A stretch of DNA of 13,385 nt from Clostridiales bacterium (GCA_003510345.1 DOMW01000146.1:11139-24523), one strand, 5' to 3'. Numbered from the stretch's first letter, positions 1 through 7,834 are shown. Notes: generated from the letters alone by a model not told the origin. Translations and numbers: made by a program.

Positions 1-318
1 GGTTCTGAACCGCCGGAGGCATACAATGCGCCGCAGGCTCCTTGACCCGGGAGGAATACCCAAAAGCAAACGCAAGATATTTACATAGCAAAATACGGGT
101 TCGTATTTGGGCAGATATGTTTAACCGAAGCACAGACGAACCATGTTAAACTTGCCTCCCCCAATGAAACCGGAAAGACGCGTGACCTGAATTGATCAGT
201 GGTTCTCTCTGTACTAAAAAGCAGCTTGTAAATGGAGGATTCTTTGACCATACCCCTTCCGGCAGATAACGGTAGCGGCGTTCACATGCCCATACAACAA
301 CAATACAAAACCCGCACC
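1..318. other. Intergenic stretch with no supported gene
   Basis: No convincing gene is seen in this stretch downstream of the minus-strand hydrolase. A 56-residue minus-strand frame (251 down to 81) begins with ATG after a GGAAGGGG-like sequence and reads MVKESSIYKLLFSTE at its start, but it has no recognisable family and could be chance. A small perfect hairpin, AAATACG (91-97), loop GGTT, CGTATTT (102-108), is not followed by a T run and is not a canonical terminator. The first 11 bases form a short palindrome, GGTTC-T-GAACC. The window edge cuts whatever lies further to the left. Confidence 0.5.
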
Positions 319-1251
319 CTACAGGTGACCGGTAATCCAATTTAAGAGGTCGCCGTACACTTCCTGCCGGTTGGTCTCGTTCAGCACTTCGTGCCGCGCG
401 CCTGGGTAAAGCTTCATCTCCACCTGCTTTACGCCCGCGTTTTGCATCAGTCCGTATACCTCGCGCACCCCCGCGCCGTATCCGCCCACCGGATCCATCT
501 CCCCCGATACTAGCAGATATGGCGCCTCCTTATCGAGCTTTTCCGCCCACGCCGGGCCTTCTATCGCGGAAAGCAGCTTTGAAAGATCATAAAACGCGCG
601 GTTGGTAAAGCGGTATGTACACCAGGGGTCTGCGTCGTATGCCGCCACAATGTCTTTGTCGCGGCTGAGCCAGTCGTTTTTGCTTGCGGCGTCCGGAATC
701 TTCGCGGTGTGGGCACCAAACGCAAGTTTTGAGATAAAATTCGCGGGTTTTTTTGCGCCGCCAAACAGGCAGCCCAGCCTTGCAAGCGCCCGCAACAGGC
801 CGGTAAACGGGTTTTTGCCCGCCGTACCCATAAAAATAACGCCCGAAAGGCCCGCCGCGTATTTCGTGGCGTACACGCGCGCAATAAAACTGCCCATACT
901 ATGCCCCAGCAGGAATACGGGCACGCCCGGGTGTTTTTCTTTTATGAGCGTAGTCAGTTTGCATAAATCATCCACCACATGCGCGGCCCCATCGTTTTCG
1001 GCAAAACAACCCAACAAGCCTGCATTTTCTCCCGTGCGCCCGTGCCCCAGGTGGTCGTTTCCGTACACCGCGCCGCCCTGCCCGCATATAAACCGGGCAA
1101 AATCATCATAGCGATCCATGTACTCCACCATGCCGTGCGAGATTTGCAGCACAACGCGCGGGTTTTCCCCCGCCGTCTGCCATGAAGAAGCAAAAACCTC
1201 TGTTTTTCCATCCGAAGACGTAAAAGTAAACGCACTTTTTTCTACTGGCAT
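319..1251 (-). CDS. Alpha/beta hydrolase, monoacylglycerol lipase / lysophospholipase family
   Basis: This encodes a 310-residue serine hydrolase of the Hydrolase_4 type (lysophospholipase / monoacylglycerol lipase), expected to cleave ester bonds of lipids in the cytoplasm; the substrate cannot be read from the sequence. The full catalytic set is visible: oxyanion segment SHGM (residues 38-41), nucleophile elbow GHSMG with Ser118, acid Asp253 in SGEMDP, and His287 in PGARHE. The length is normal for the family and no signal peptide is seen. The start at 1251 (MPVEKSAF) is chosen because AGGGAGAGGG lies just upstream of it. A longer frame starting at 1272 would translate through that ribosome binding site. 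It lies 29 bases after the acetyltransferase gene and is probably the last gene of the dnaA-led transcript. No clear terminator follows it. Confidence 0.85.
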   Translation of the reverse strand: MPVEKSAFTFTSSDGKTEVFASSWQTAGENPRVVLQISHGMVEYMDRYDDFARFICGQGGAVYGNDHLGHGRTGENAGLLGCFAENDGAAHVVDDLCKLTTLIKEKHPGVPVFLLGHSMGSFIARVYATKYAAGLSGVIFMGTAGKNPFTGLLRALARLGCLFGGAKKPANFISKLAFGAHTAKIPDAASKNDWLSRDKDIVAAYDADPWCTYRFTNRAFYDLSKLLSAIEGPAWAEKLDKEAPYLLVSGEMDPVGGYGAGVREVYGLMQNAGVKQVEMKLYPGARHEVLNETNRQEVYGDLLNWITGHL

Positions 1252-1280
1252 AAGATATCCCTCTCCCTTCACAAAACACC

Positions 1281-1793
1281 CTATAATTTTCCACGCATGA
1301 TATGACAGGGCAGCTTTTGTTCCCCCAACACCGCTTCTATTTGTTCCCCTGTCTTATAAAGCCCCTTCCTTTCATAAAAAGAGATTGCCCGCGCGTTTTC
1401 GCACAGCACATCCAGTACACAATGGACGTATCCCTGCCGCCGCATTTCATTCATCGCGCTCAAAAGCAGCTTGCCGCCCAGCCCTTTTCCCATGTAGGAA
1501 GGCAGCAGATAGAGGCTGACAAGTTCCGCGTCCCCCAGATAGGCCGTAAAGCGGCTTGCGCGAGCGACGCTCACCCCTACCGCTTGTTCTTCACACAAAA
1601 GCAGCAGGCAGGTAAGCGCGCCGTTTTCCATGCCCTCGCGCAAAAAATCACCCCACCTCTCGCCGCGCAATTCATCCAGGTACGCGTCTTCCACAATGCC
1701 GCGGTAGGCGGTTTTCCAGCTTTCAGCAATAATATCCCCCATAATCGGAATGTCTTTCTCTTTCGCCAGGCGAATGCGTTCCCTTTGCGGCAT
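1281..1793 (-). CDS. GNAT family N-acetyltransferase
   Basis: A 170-residue GCN5-related acetyltransferase, which would transfer an acetyl group from acetyl-CoA to an amine; the acceptor is unknown. The N-terminal part (IRLAKEKDIPIM, about residues 7-18) is the usual first strand and helix. The acetyl-CoA motif A is at residues 94-110, with the pyrophosphate loop GKGLGG (102-107); the R/Q that usually opens this motif is Met101. The ENARAISFYERKG stretch (132-144) is the typical motif B, where a conserved Tyr or Phe sits near CoA. The ATG overlaps the recF stop by one base (TGATG), which indicates translational coupling. This position right after recF is normally held by gyrB or a small recF-linked gene in Bacillota, so the pairing is unusual and need not mean a shared function. 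Confidence 0.85.
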   Translation of the reverse strand: MPQRERIRLAKEKDIPIMGDIIAESWKTAYRGIVEDAYLDELRGERWGDFLREGMENGALTCLLLLCEEQAVGVSVARASRFTAYLGDAELVSLYLLPSYMGKGLGGKLLLSAMNEMRRQGYVHCVLDVLCENARAISFYERKGLYKTGEQIEAVLGEQKLPCHIMRGKL

Positions 1794-2884
1794 CAGCTTT
1801 TCCCCTTTATTTTTTTATTCGTCACTTTCGCCTGTCCTGCCGTCACCCGTATACCTGTCCCTTGCGTCAATTCCGTTCCCCCTGTCGTCGTGATAAACGT
1901 TTGCAGTCCCGCTATGCTTTTCAAAAGGCTTGCTTTGCGGTCGGCGTCAAGCTCGGAAAAAACATCATCCAGCAGCAGCACCGGCTTGTGCCCCGCGCTG
2001 TCCCCGAGGATATGCAGGCAAGCGATCTTCAACGAGAGCATCATCGTCCGAAGCTGCCCCTGCGACGCATATTCCTGTGCGGCCCTGCCGTTGATCATAA
2101 ATTCCACATCATCCCTGTGCGGCCCTGCTACACAGGAAAATTCGCGCTGTTCCCGCTCGATAAGCGCTTCAAGCTGTCCTTCGATATCATCTTCGCGTAT
2201 CGTTTGCCGGTACGCGGCCTCTATCTTCTCTTTGCCGCCGGAAATCACGCTGTGTGTCTTTTGTACATACTCGTTCAGCTTTTCCATATAAACACGCCTG
2301 TTTTTCAGAATAACGCGTATATATTCTTTAAGCTGTACGTTGAACGCGCGCAATATTTCCGATACGTCCTTGCCCCTGCTTTTCCGTATCGCCGCGTTTT
2401 TCTGCGCGATAATCGCGCCGTATTTCTTTAAAGCGTCCACATAAGACGGCCGTATCTTCGATATTTCTCCATCTAAAAAAGCGCGCCTAAGCCCGGGCGA
2501 TTCCTTTGCCGTTTTGATATCTTCGGGTGAAAAGACCACCACAAGCAAATGCCCGAGCATTTCTTTCATCGTTTGCACGGGAATACCGTTCTGCTTAAAA
2601 CTCTTGCGTCTGTCCCTGCCGATCAAGACTTCCGCGGTGTTTTTCCTGCCGCTTTTGCTGTATTCTACTGAAATATAGGCTTTGTCGCTGCCTTCTTTTA
2701 TTGTTTTACTGTCGCTACGCACACGAAAAGACTTGCCGTTGGCACAGATATGAACCGCTTCCAGCAGGTTTGTTTTGCCCTGCGCGTTTTTTCCATAAAT
2801 TATGTTGAGGCCAGGATCCTTTATTTGTAAATCCAATGTCTCATAATTTCTGAAGCGGATCAGTTTTATTTTCGTTATGTGCAT
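1793..2884 (-). CDS. recF: DNA replication and repair protein RecF
   Basis: RecF is an ABC/SMC-like ATPase that helps load RecA at single-stranded gaps and acts with RecO and RecR. The 363-residue length is typical. Walker A is GKNAQGKT (residues 31-38) after the characteristic N-terminus IKLIRFRNYETL (6-17). Further RecF landmarks are VFSPEDI (117-123), GPHRDD (254-259), the ABC signature SQGQLRT (274-280) and Walker B VLLLDDVFSELD (302-313). The gene starts 10 bases after dnaN ends. The ribosome binding site is weak (GAGAGA, distant), so translation is probably coupled to dnaN. In most Bacillota a small S4-domain gene (yaaA) separates dnaN and recF; here there is no room for it. Confidence 0.97.
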   Translation of the reverse strand: MHITKIKLIRFRNYETLDLQIKDPGLNIIYGKNAQGKTNLLEAVHICANGKSFRVRSDSKTIKEGSDKAYISVEYSKSGRKNTAEVLIGRDRRKSFKQNGIPVQTMKEMLGHLLVVVFSPEDIKTAKESPGLRRAFLDGEISKIRPSYVDALKKYGAIIAQKNAAIRKSRGKDVSEILRAFNVQLKEYIRVILKNRRVYMEKLNEYVQKTHSVISGGKEKIEAAYRQTIREDDIEGQLEALIEREQREFSCVAGPHRDDVEFMINGRAAQEYASQGQLRTMMLSLKIACLHILGDSAGHKPVLLLDDVFSELDADRKASLLKSIAGLQTFITTTGGTELTQGTGIRVTAGQAKVTNKKIKGKS

Positions 2885-2894
2885 AACATTTTTT

Positions 2895-3989
2895 TCAATC
2901 TCTCATCTGCACGGGCAATATAAGGTACTCAAATTTATCCGACCCTTCATTTCTTACCACGCACGGGCTGACAGCCGTATTGAACCGCATATCGACCTCA
3001 TTTTCATCCACAGCCTTAAGGACATCCAGCACATATTTTGAATTAAAAGCAATCTTTAAATTATTACCCTCGGAAATCACAGGTATTTTTTCATCTAGTT
3101 TTCCCATTTCCGAGTTGGACGTCACCTCAAGCACCTTATCTTCTATAATAAACTTGATCACGTTATTCGTTTCCCGCGCTAATATGGAAGCCCGCTCTAT
3201 ACTGTCCCTTAGCATTTCCGTTTCCACCCTGATATTCGTCGCGCATTCTTTGGGCAACAGGTTCCTGTAATTTACAAAATCCCCCTCCAAAAGACGTGTA
3301 TAGATTTGTGTATTGTTTGCTTCAAAGAGTGCCATATTTCCACTCACGCAAAATTTAATGTTCTCCTCCGTATCGCTGATGATGCGGGAAACCTCGCGCA
3401 TTGTGCGCGACGGAATGACGCAAGACTCGGAAACATCCGATATCACTGTTTCCTTTCTCACAGCCATCCGGTATCCGTCAAGAGCGACTACAGTTAGCGA
3501 ATCTTTGCCTATATCAAAGAGCAGCCCCGTCAAAATAGGCTTTTCTTCCATGACAGCCACGGCAAATATCGTCTGGTTGATCATGCTCTTCAATAGTTTC
3601 TGCTGTATTTTTATTTGCGTTTTCCGGTCTATCTCAGGAAAAGAAGGAAACTCGTCCGCGTTCATCTGCTGTAAATCGACCTGTGCATTCATGCAGCTTA
3701 TCTTTACCGCATTTTCTCCTATGCTTTCAAATGTCACATCACTTTCAGGAAACCTACTTATCATTTCATGAAGCACTTTAGAAGGGATAGCGGCCTTTCC
3801 TTTTTCCTCTACCTGCGCGGTCATTTCCGTTTTTATCGATATCGCGATATCCGTGGCCCTTAAAGTAACCACACCGTCGTCGCACGTAAAAAGAATACAT
3901 TCCAATATAGTTTTTTGCATTTTAGAAGCGGCCCTTGCAACCGTTCCGACAGCTTGTATTAAATCCGCCTTTGCACATGTGAATCGCAT
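2895..3989 (-). CDS. dnaN: DNA polymerase III beta subunit (sliding clamp)
   Basis: The 364-residue ring-forming clamp tethers DNA polymerase III and many repair proteins to DNA. The N-terminus MRFTCAKADLIQAVGTVARA is characteristic, and the three-fold repeat of clamp domains covers the full length. The C-terminal LILPVQMR (residues 356-363) is the usual end of the protein, near the hydrophobic partner-binding cleft. The start at 3989 is chosen because a very strong GGAGGAGG lies just before it. A start at 4004 would add MEEED, which is simply that ribosome binding site translated. It is separated from dnaA by 232 bases that carry origin elements, and is followed closely by recF. Confidence 0.97.
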   Translation of the reverse strand: MRFTCAKADLIQAVGTVARAASKMQKTILECILFTCDDGVVTLRATDIAISIKTEMTAQVEEKGKAAIPSKVLHEMISRFPESDVTFESIGENAVKISCMNAQVDLQQMNADEFPSFPEIDRKTQIKIQQKLLKSMINQTIFAVAVMEEKPILTGLLFDIGKDSLTVVALDGYRMAVRKETVISDVSESCVIPSRTMREVSRIISDTEENIKFCVSGNMALFEANNTQIYTRLLEGDFVNYRNLLPKECATNIRVETEMLRDSIERASILARETNNVIKFIIEDKVLEVTSNSEMGKLDEKIPVISEGNNLKIAFNSKYVLDVLKAVDENEVDMRFNTAVSPCVVRNEGSDKFEYLILPVQMRD

Positions 3990-4032
3990 GTCTTCCTCCT
4001 CCAATTATCTATCATCTATTGAGTAAAAGCCG

Positions 4033-4219
4033 TAATAATAGGCTCTGCGAATACTGTGGATATCTGTTTTTTTTCGCGTAACGAAAGCTTTTTTTAAAGA
4101 TCGCCCTTTTGGATAACTTTCGTATAACAGACCTTTTTTCTGGGATTACCCCGGAATAAAGTGTGAACAACCCTAAAAGGTTTTAAAAAAAGGAGAAACC
4201 CTTTATCCGGTTATACACA
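4033..4219. promoter_or_regulatory. oriC: oriC part 2: DnaA boxes and DnaA-trios between dnaA and dnaN
   Basis: This dnaA-dnaN intergenic stretch carries one exact TTATNCACA box (TTATACACA, 4211-4219). Three one-mismatch boxes on the opposite strand are TGTGGATAT (4055-4063), TTTGGATAA (4108-4116) and TGTGAACAA (4162-4170). Next to the 4055 box is a GC-rich spacer (GGCTCTGCG, beginning in the last trio) and then TAATAATAG (4033-4041). Read 3' to 5' away from the box this is GAT-AAT-AAT, which fits the DnaA-trio pattern known from the B. subtilis unwinding region. AT-rich sequence follows towards dnaN. The element order and its location beside dnaN match the B. subtilis origin; that it is the actual site of unwinding is inferred. 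Confidence 0.65.
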
Positions 4220-4221
4220 GT

Positions 4222-5613
4222 TTATCTTTTTATTTTCGCAATGATATCCTCCACTTCCTTTTTGAGCGAAGGGTCCGCTTTTACATCCCCTTTTATTTTC
4301 TTTTCCGCGTGCATAATGGTCGTGTGGTCTTTCTTGCCAAAATATTCCGCGATTTTTGTATAAGAAATATCTGTGACGTCACGCAAAATATACATGGCTA
4401 TCTGCCGGGGAAGGGCAATATCCCGGTTTTTTTTCTGCCCGCGTATATCTTCCTCTGTAATATTATAATAACTGCAAACGGCGTCCGCCACAACCTTAGG
4501 ATTAATTTTTTTGTTGGGGGGCGGAAAATATCCTTCCAATGCTTCTATGGCAAGGGAAAGGCCGATCTCAGAAAGCTGCATTGGTTCTTTGTGAAGTTCC
4601 GCGTACATCATTACACGCTGGAGCGCGCCCTCAAGTGTACGGATGTTTGTATTTTTCTGTTCCGCTATATAATGGTATACTTCATCTTTTATTGGAAGCA
4701 TATCATTTTGCCGCATCATTTGTGCTTTCTTCTTTAATATGGCGACGCGCGTTTCATAGTCCGGCGTTTTGATGTCCGCTATGAGACCCCATTCAAAACG
4801 GGAACGCATGCGCTCTTCCAGTTTTTCTATTTCGTTCGGCGGGCGGTCAGATGTAATGACAATTTGTTTGTTGAGCTCGTGCAGCGCGTTGAATGTGTGA
4901 AAAAACTCTTCCTGTGAAGAGGTTTTACCCGCGATAAACTGAATATCATCTATCATCAAAACATCCACCTTGCGGTATTTATTGCGGAATTGCTCCCTCA
5001 TGTCGATGTTCGCGTTATTATTTGTACGCTGAATCATGTCGATCAATTCGTTTGTAAACGTTTCACTTGTTACGTATACGATGTCACAGTTTGGGTTATC
5101 CTGTAAAATACGGTTGCCGATCGCGTGCATTAAGTGCGTTTTGCCGAGGCCCACGCCGCCATACAGGAAAAGTGGGTTGTAGGCGTGCCCGGGGGAAGCC
5201 GCGACAGCGTGCGCGGCCGCGTTGGCGAATTTATTGGATTCGCCAACCACAAATGTATCGAACGTATGATTCGGGTTTAATATAGGCTTTCTTGCGGGAA
5301 CATCCGCAGGAATGGCGTCTTCTTCCTCATGCCGGATATCATGCAGCTCCTGTGGGGTGACGAACGCGAGGGCAAAGCCCGTATTTTCCGTTCCGTACAG
5401 TTCTTCGTAGGAAGAGTGCAGCGTATCTTTTATTTTGTCCTTGTATTTTTCTATTATAATGTTTTTGTGCATGGGGCTGGGCACTTCAAAATAATAGGTA
5501 TCCTCTTCCGCGTAAGCGGGCTTTAAGTCTTTCACCCATACGAATTGGGCCAGGGAAAGGTCTTCCTCCAAATAATTCAAAGATTTTTCCCATAAAATTG
5601 TAAATGCGCTCAT
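4222..5613 (-). CDS. dnaA: Chromosomal replication initiator protein DnaA
   Basis: DnaA is the AAA+ ATPase that binds DnaA boxes, melts oriC and recruits the helicase. All four domains are present in 463 residues: N-terminal domain I (about 1-75), a short linker (about 76-112), the AAA+ core starting at NHTFDTFVVG (115-124), and the DNA-binding domain IV (about 370-463). Walker A is GGVGLGKTH (152-160), Walker B is LMIDD (219-223), the arginine-finger region is MRSRFEWG (269-276), and sensor II is RTLEGAL (325-331). The DnaA signature is GKKDHTTIMHAEKKI (427-440 region), with DHTT at 429-432 contacting the box. DnaA boxes lie in its own leader, which suggests autoregulation. The linker is short compared with many DnaA proteins. 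Confidence 0.98.
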   Translation of the reverse strand: MSAFTILWEKSLNYLEEDLSLAQFVWVKDLKPAYAEEDTYYFEVPSPMHKNIIIEKYKDKIKDTLHSSYEELYGTENTGFALAFVTPQELHDIRHEEEDAIPADVPARKPILNPNHTFDTFVVGESNKFANAAAHAVAASPGHAYNPLFLYGGVGLGKTHLMHAIGNRILQDNPNCDIVYVTSETFTNELIDMIQRTNNNANIDMREQFRNKYRKVDVLMIDDIQFIAGKTSSQEEFFHTFNALHELNKQIVITSDRPPNEIEKLEERMRSRFEWGLIADIKTPDYETRVAILKKKAQMMRQNDMLPIKDEVYHYIAEQKNTNIRTLEGALQRVMMYAELHKEPMQLSEIGLSLAIEALEGYFPPPNKKINPKVVADAVCSYYNITEEDIRGQKKNRDIALPRQIAMYILRDVTDISYTKIAEYFGKKDHTTIMHAEKKIKGDVKADPSLKKEVEDIIAKIKR

Positions 5614-5645
5614 ACTTCCTCAACCTCTGTTTCTATACACACCCA

Positions 5646-5884
5646 TGTGGATAACTTGATACACAATTTCGGTTCCGATACCGTTGGGCTTTTGCAAAAA
5701 CCCACTGTAATTTATACACATATCTATCCACATAACACCGGAAAAACCGCATCATACTGCGGGTTTGCGTACTGTTATCATAGCATATCCATGTACGCTC
5801 GGCAACAATAAAATAGATATTTTTATCCCATTCCCAAATAAAAACGTCTGCTTTTTTACTTGGAAATGGAATAAGTTATGCACA
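5646..5884. promoter_or_regulatory. oriC: oriC part 1: DnaA-box cluster upstream of dnaA
   Basis: Exact TTATNCACA-type boxes are TGTGGATAA (5646-5654, reverse of TTATCCACA), TTATACACA (5712-5720) and TTATGCACA (5876-5884). One-mismatch boxes are TGATACACA (5657-5665) and CTATCCACA (5724-5732). An AT-rich stretch lies at about 5805-5875. The cluster sits exactly where the minus-strand dnaA genes and plus-strand glnS genes diverge, so both sets run with replication forks leaving this point. With the second cluster beyond dnaA, this gives the two-part origin typical of Bacillota. Confidence 0.8.
5777..5805 (-). promoter_or_regulatory. Likely dnaA promoter
   Basis: On the minus strand, TTGCCG (5805-5800) and TATGAT (5782-5777) are separated by 17 bases, a good sigma-70 (SigA) type promoter facing dnaA. 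It predicts a leader of about 150 bases that contains four DnaA boxes, consistent with DnaA repressing its own gene. The start point is inferred. Confidence 0.6.
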
Positions 5885-5915
5885 TGATCTTACGCTCGCC
5901 TTTCCCGGCTTAACT

Positions 5916-5960
5916 GTTGCGCGCGCAACTTTTTGTACGAAAATATGACGGGGCGCGCCC
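5916..5960. repeat. Pair of perfect GC-rich palindromes beside the origin
   Basis: A perfect 14-base palindrome, GTTGCGCGCGCAAC (5916-5929), is followed by TTTTT. A second perfect palindrome, GGGCGCGCCC (5951-5960), lies 21 bases further on. The first could fold as a short hairpin with a T run, resembling a terminator on the plus strand, yet no plus-strand gene lies before it. It may stop stray transcription towards glnS or bind a protein; neither is shown. Confidence 0.4.
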
Positions 5961-5974
5961 TCCTGTGGTATAAT
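5945..5974 (+). promoter_or_regulatory. Candidate distal promoter P1 for glnS-gltX (extended -10)
   Basis: ATGACG (5945-5950, four of six matches to TTGACA), an 18-base spacer, and an extended -10, TG-G-TATAAT (5966-5974). It would give a glnS leader of roughly 210 bases. The -10 overlaps the left arm of the inverted repeat described separately, so a protein bound there would block this promoter. Confidence 0.45.
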
Positions 5975-6172
5975 AACTTCGCTATTATCAGTCTGTCAAT
6001 AAAGGCACGACATCTGCGGCGGAACCGCATAGCCACGCGGCCTTGATGAGTTGCTTATTCTATCTCGCCCGCATGGTTATATGATTCCTTGCACTTGGGC
6101 CTTTCTTAACAGCCTGCGCAGAGCGCCAAACTATCATTGTCTGATAATAGCTTTGTTATTATGAGTGGTATA
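5965..6172. repeat. 200-bp block with inverted and direct repeats upstream of glnS (MITE-like or double operator)
   Basis: The 22-base arms 5970-5991 and 6141-6162 are inverted copies of each other, differing only in three central bases: ATAATAAC, then TTC or AAA, then GCTATTATCAG. Each arm is itself a near-palindrome able to form a hairpin. The 8-base direct repeat GTGGTATA occurs at 5965-5972 and 6165-6172, exactly 200 bases apart, just outside the arms. The interior has no coding frame worth naming; it contains a small hairpin, TGCGG-CGGAA-CCGCA, near 6013-6027. Direct repeats outside inverted repeats resemble a non-autonomous transposable element with its target duplication, although the arms are not flush with the direct repeats. 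Paired operators for one regulator are the alternative. Confidence 0.5.
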
Positions 6173-6174
6173 CT
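6166..6174 (+). promoter_or_regulatory. Candidate proximal promoter P2 for glnS-gltX (extended -10)
   Basis: TG-G-TATACT (6166-6174) is an extended -10 with no clear -35 element at 16-18 bases upstream, a pattern tolerated by extended -10 promoters. It repeats the P1 sequence GTGGTATA and would start transcription close to 6181, leaving only about 16 bases before the glnS start. The right arm of the inverted repeat lies directly upstream. Confidence 0.4.
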
Positions 6175-6196
6175 ATAGACCGAAAGGGAAATGAAT

Positions 6197-7834
6197 ATGG
6201 CAAGTGAAAAGAATTTTATTGAAGAAATCATAGACGCCGACCTTGCGGATGGAAAAATGCAAAAGATCGTGACACGCTTTCCGCCCGAGCCGAACGGCTA
6301 CCTGCATTTGGGGCACGCCAAGGCGATCGCGCTGAACTTTGGGCTGGCGCGGGCATATGGCGGCAAATGCAACCTGCGGTTTGACGACACGAACCCTTTA
6401 AAGGAAGACGACGAATATGTGCGCGCTATCAAGGATGATATCAAGTGGCTCGGGTTTGACTGGGCGGAAGAACGCTACGGGTCGGACTATTTCCAGTATA
6501 TGTACGATAAGGCATTGCTGCTGATCAAAAAAGGGCTGGCGTATGTGGATGACCTTTCGGCCGAACAGATGCGCGAATACCGCGGCACGCTCACCTCGCC
6601 TGGCAAAGAAAGCCCATACCGAAACCGGAGCGCGGAGGAAAACCTCGAGCTGTTTGAACGCATGAAGAACGGTGAATTTGAGGACGGCAGCAAGGTGCTG
6701 CGCGCTAAAATAGATATGGCGTCGCCCAACCTGAATATGCGCGACCCGGCGGTTTTCCGTATCGTGTGCGCCAGCCATCACCGGACGGGCAACGCGTGGA
6801 ACATCTACCCGATGTACGACTTCGCGCACCCGCTTGAGGACGCGGTGGAATGCATCACGCATTCGCTGTGTACGCTGGAATTTGAAGACCACCGCCCGCT
6901 GTACGACTGGTTTATTGAACACGCGGAGACAGAGCATGTGCCGCACCAGTATGAATTCGCGCGCTTAAACCTCACAAATACGGTGATGAGCAAGCGGTAT
7001 TTGAAAAAGCTGGTGGAGGACGGCATCGTTTCCGGATGGGACGACCCGCGCATGCCCACGCTTTCGGGCATCCGGCGCAGGGGCTACACGCCTGCCGCCA
7101 TACTCGATTTTTGTGACCGTATCGGCGTGGCAAAGACGAACTCCGTGATCGATATCCGCCTGCTCGAGCACTGCGTGCGGGAAGACCTGAACAAAAACGC
7201 GAAGCGGATCATGGCGGTTTTGGACCCGGTGGCGCTGACGATTGAAAACTACCCGGACGGCAAAACGGAGATGTTGGCTGCGCAAGACCTGCCGGACAGC
7301 GAACAAACGCACGAGGCGCCGTTCTCCAGGCACCTGTTTATCGAGCGGAGCGACATTATGGAAGAAAAGCCCAATAACAAGTATTTCCGGCTGTATGTGG
7401 GCGGCGAGGTGCGCCTTAAAAACGCTTACATCATCAAATGCGAGCGTGTGGAAAAAGACGAAACGGGCAAAATCACGCACATCTTCTGTACTTACGACGA
7501 AACAAGCAAGTCTGGCGGAAGCGGCGCATCGCGCAAGGTGAAAGGTACGCTGCACTGGGTGGAGAAAAACACCGCCGTATCGGCGGAGGCAAGGCTGTAT
7601 GACTACCTGTTTACCGAAGACGGCGACGGAAATTATGTGCTGAACGAAAACTGTCTTACCGTGCTGGCCGATATTAAGGTGGAGCCTGAGATTTTAAAGG
7701 CGCAGCCAGGCGAACGTTTCCAGTTTATGCGGCAGGGGTATTTTAACCTGGATCCGGCCGCCGAAAAAGAAGGCAGGCTGGTGTTCGGCAAGATCGTGGG
7801 TTTAAAGGACAGCTACCGCCCACCGGCGCAATAG
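6197..7834 (+). CDS. glnS: Glutaminyl-tRNA synthetase
   Basis: GlnRS joins glutamine directly to tRNA-Gln using ATP. The 545-residue protein has the class I catalytic core with the HIGH motif as HLGH (37-40) within PPEPNGYLHLGH, and the KMSKS motif as VMSKR (263-267). PPEPNG, rather than the APSPTG of GluRS, identifies it as GlnRS. Residues from about 335 onward form the two anticodon-binding beta-barrels (for example RLYVGGEVRLKNAY). The start at 6197 (MASEKNF) is preferred because AAGGGA at 6184-6189 has proper spacing to it; an ATG at 6191 is almost touching that site. It lies 14 bases before gltX in one operon. Many Bacillota lack GlnRS and make Gln-tRNA by amidation through GatCAB, so its presence is informative. 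Confidence 0.96.
   Translation: MASEKNFIEEIIDADLADGKMQKIVTRFPPEPNGYLHLGHAKAIALNFGLARAYGGKCNLRFDDTNPLKEDDEYVRAIKDDIKWLGFDWAEERYGSDYFQYMYDKALLLIKKGLAYVDDLSAEQMREYRGTLTSPGKESPYRNRSAEENLELFERMKNGEFEDGSKVLRAKIDMASPNLNMRDPAVFRIVCASHHRTGNAWNIYPMYDFAHPLEDAVECITHSLCTLEFEDHRPLYDWFIEHAETEHVPHQYEFARLNLTNTVMSKRYLKKLVEDGIVSGWDDPRMPTLSGIRRRGYTPAAILDFCDRIGVAKTNSVIDIRLLEHCVREDLNKNAKRIMAVLDPVALTIENYPDGKTEMLAAQDLPDSEQTHEAPFSRHLFIERSDIMEEKPNNKYFRLYVGGEVRLKNAYIIKCERVEKDETGKITHIFCTYDETSKSGGSGASRKVKGTLHWVEKNTAVSAEARLYDYLFTEDGDGNYVLNENCLTVLADIKVEPEILKAQPGERFQFMRQGYFNLDPAAEKEGRLVFGKIVGLKDSYRPPAQ

Noticed and set aside
146..340. A 64-residue minus-strand frame overlapping the end of the hydrolase gene.
   Set aside because: It overlaps the hydrolase stop region, has no recognisable family and no ribosome binding site; it looks like chance.
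1302..2291. A long plus-strand open frame (329 residues) opposite the GNAT and recF genes.
   Set aside because: It is the antisense shadow of two well-supported genes and is rich in Ser, Cys and Pro with no domain.
6005..6040. A T-box-like string (GGCGGAACCGC) upstream of glnS, suggesting a T-box riboswitch.
   Set aside because: The core differs from the T-box consensus at key bases (CGGA in place of UGGN), no Stem I with a glutamine specifier is visible, and no terminator with a T run follows.
5614..6190. A parS (ParB-binding) site near the origin.
   Set aside because: No sequence close to TGTTTCACGTGAAACA was seen in this stretch or elsewhere in the window.
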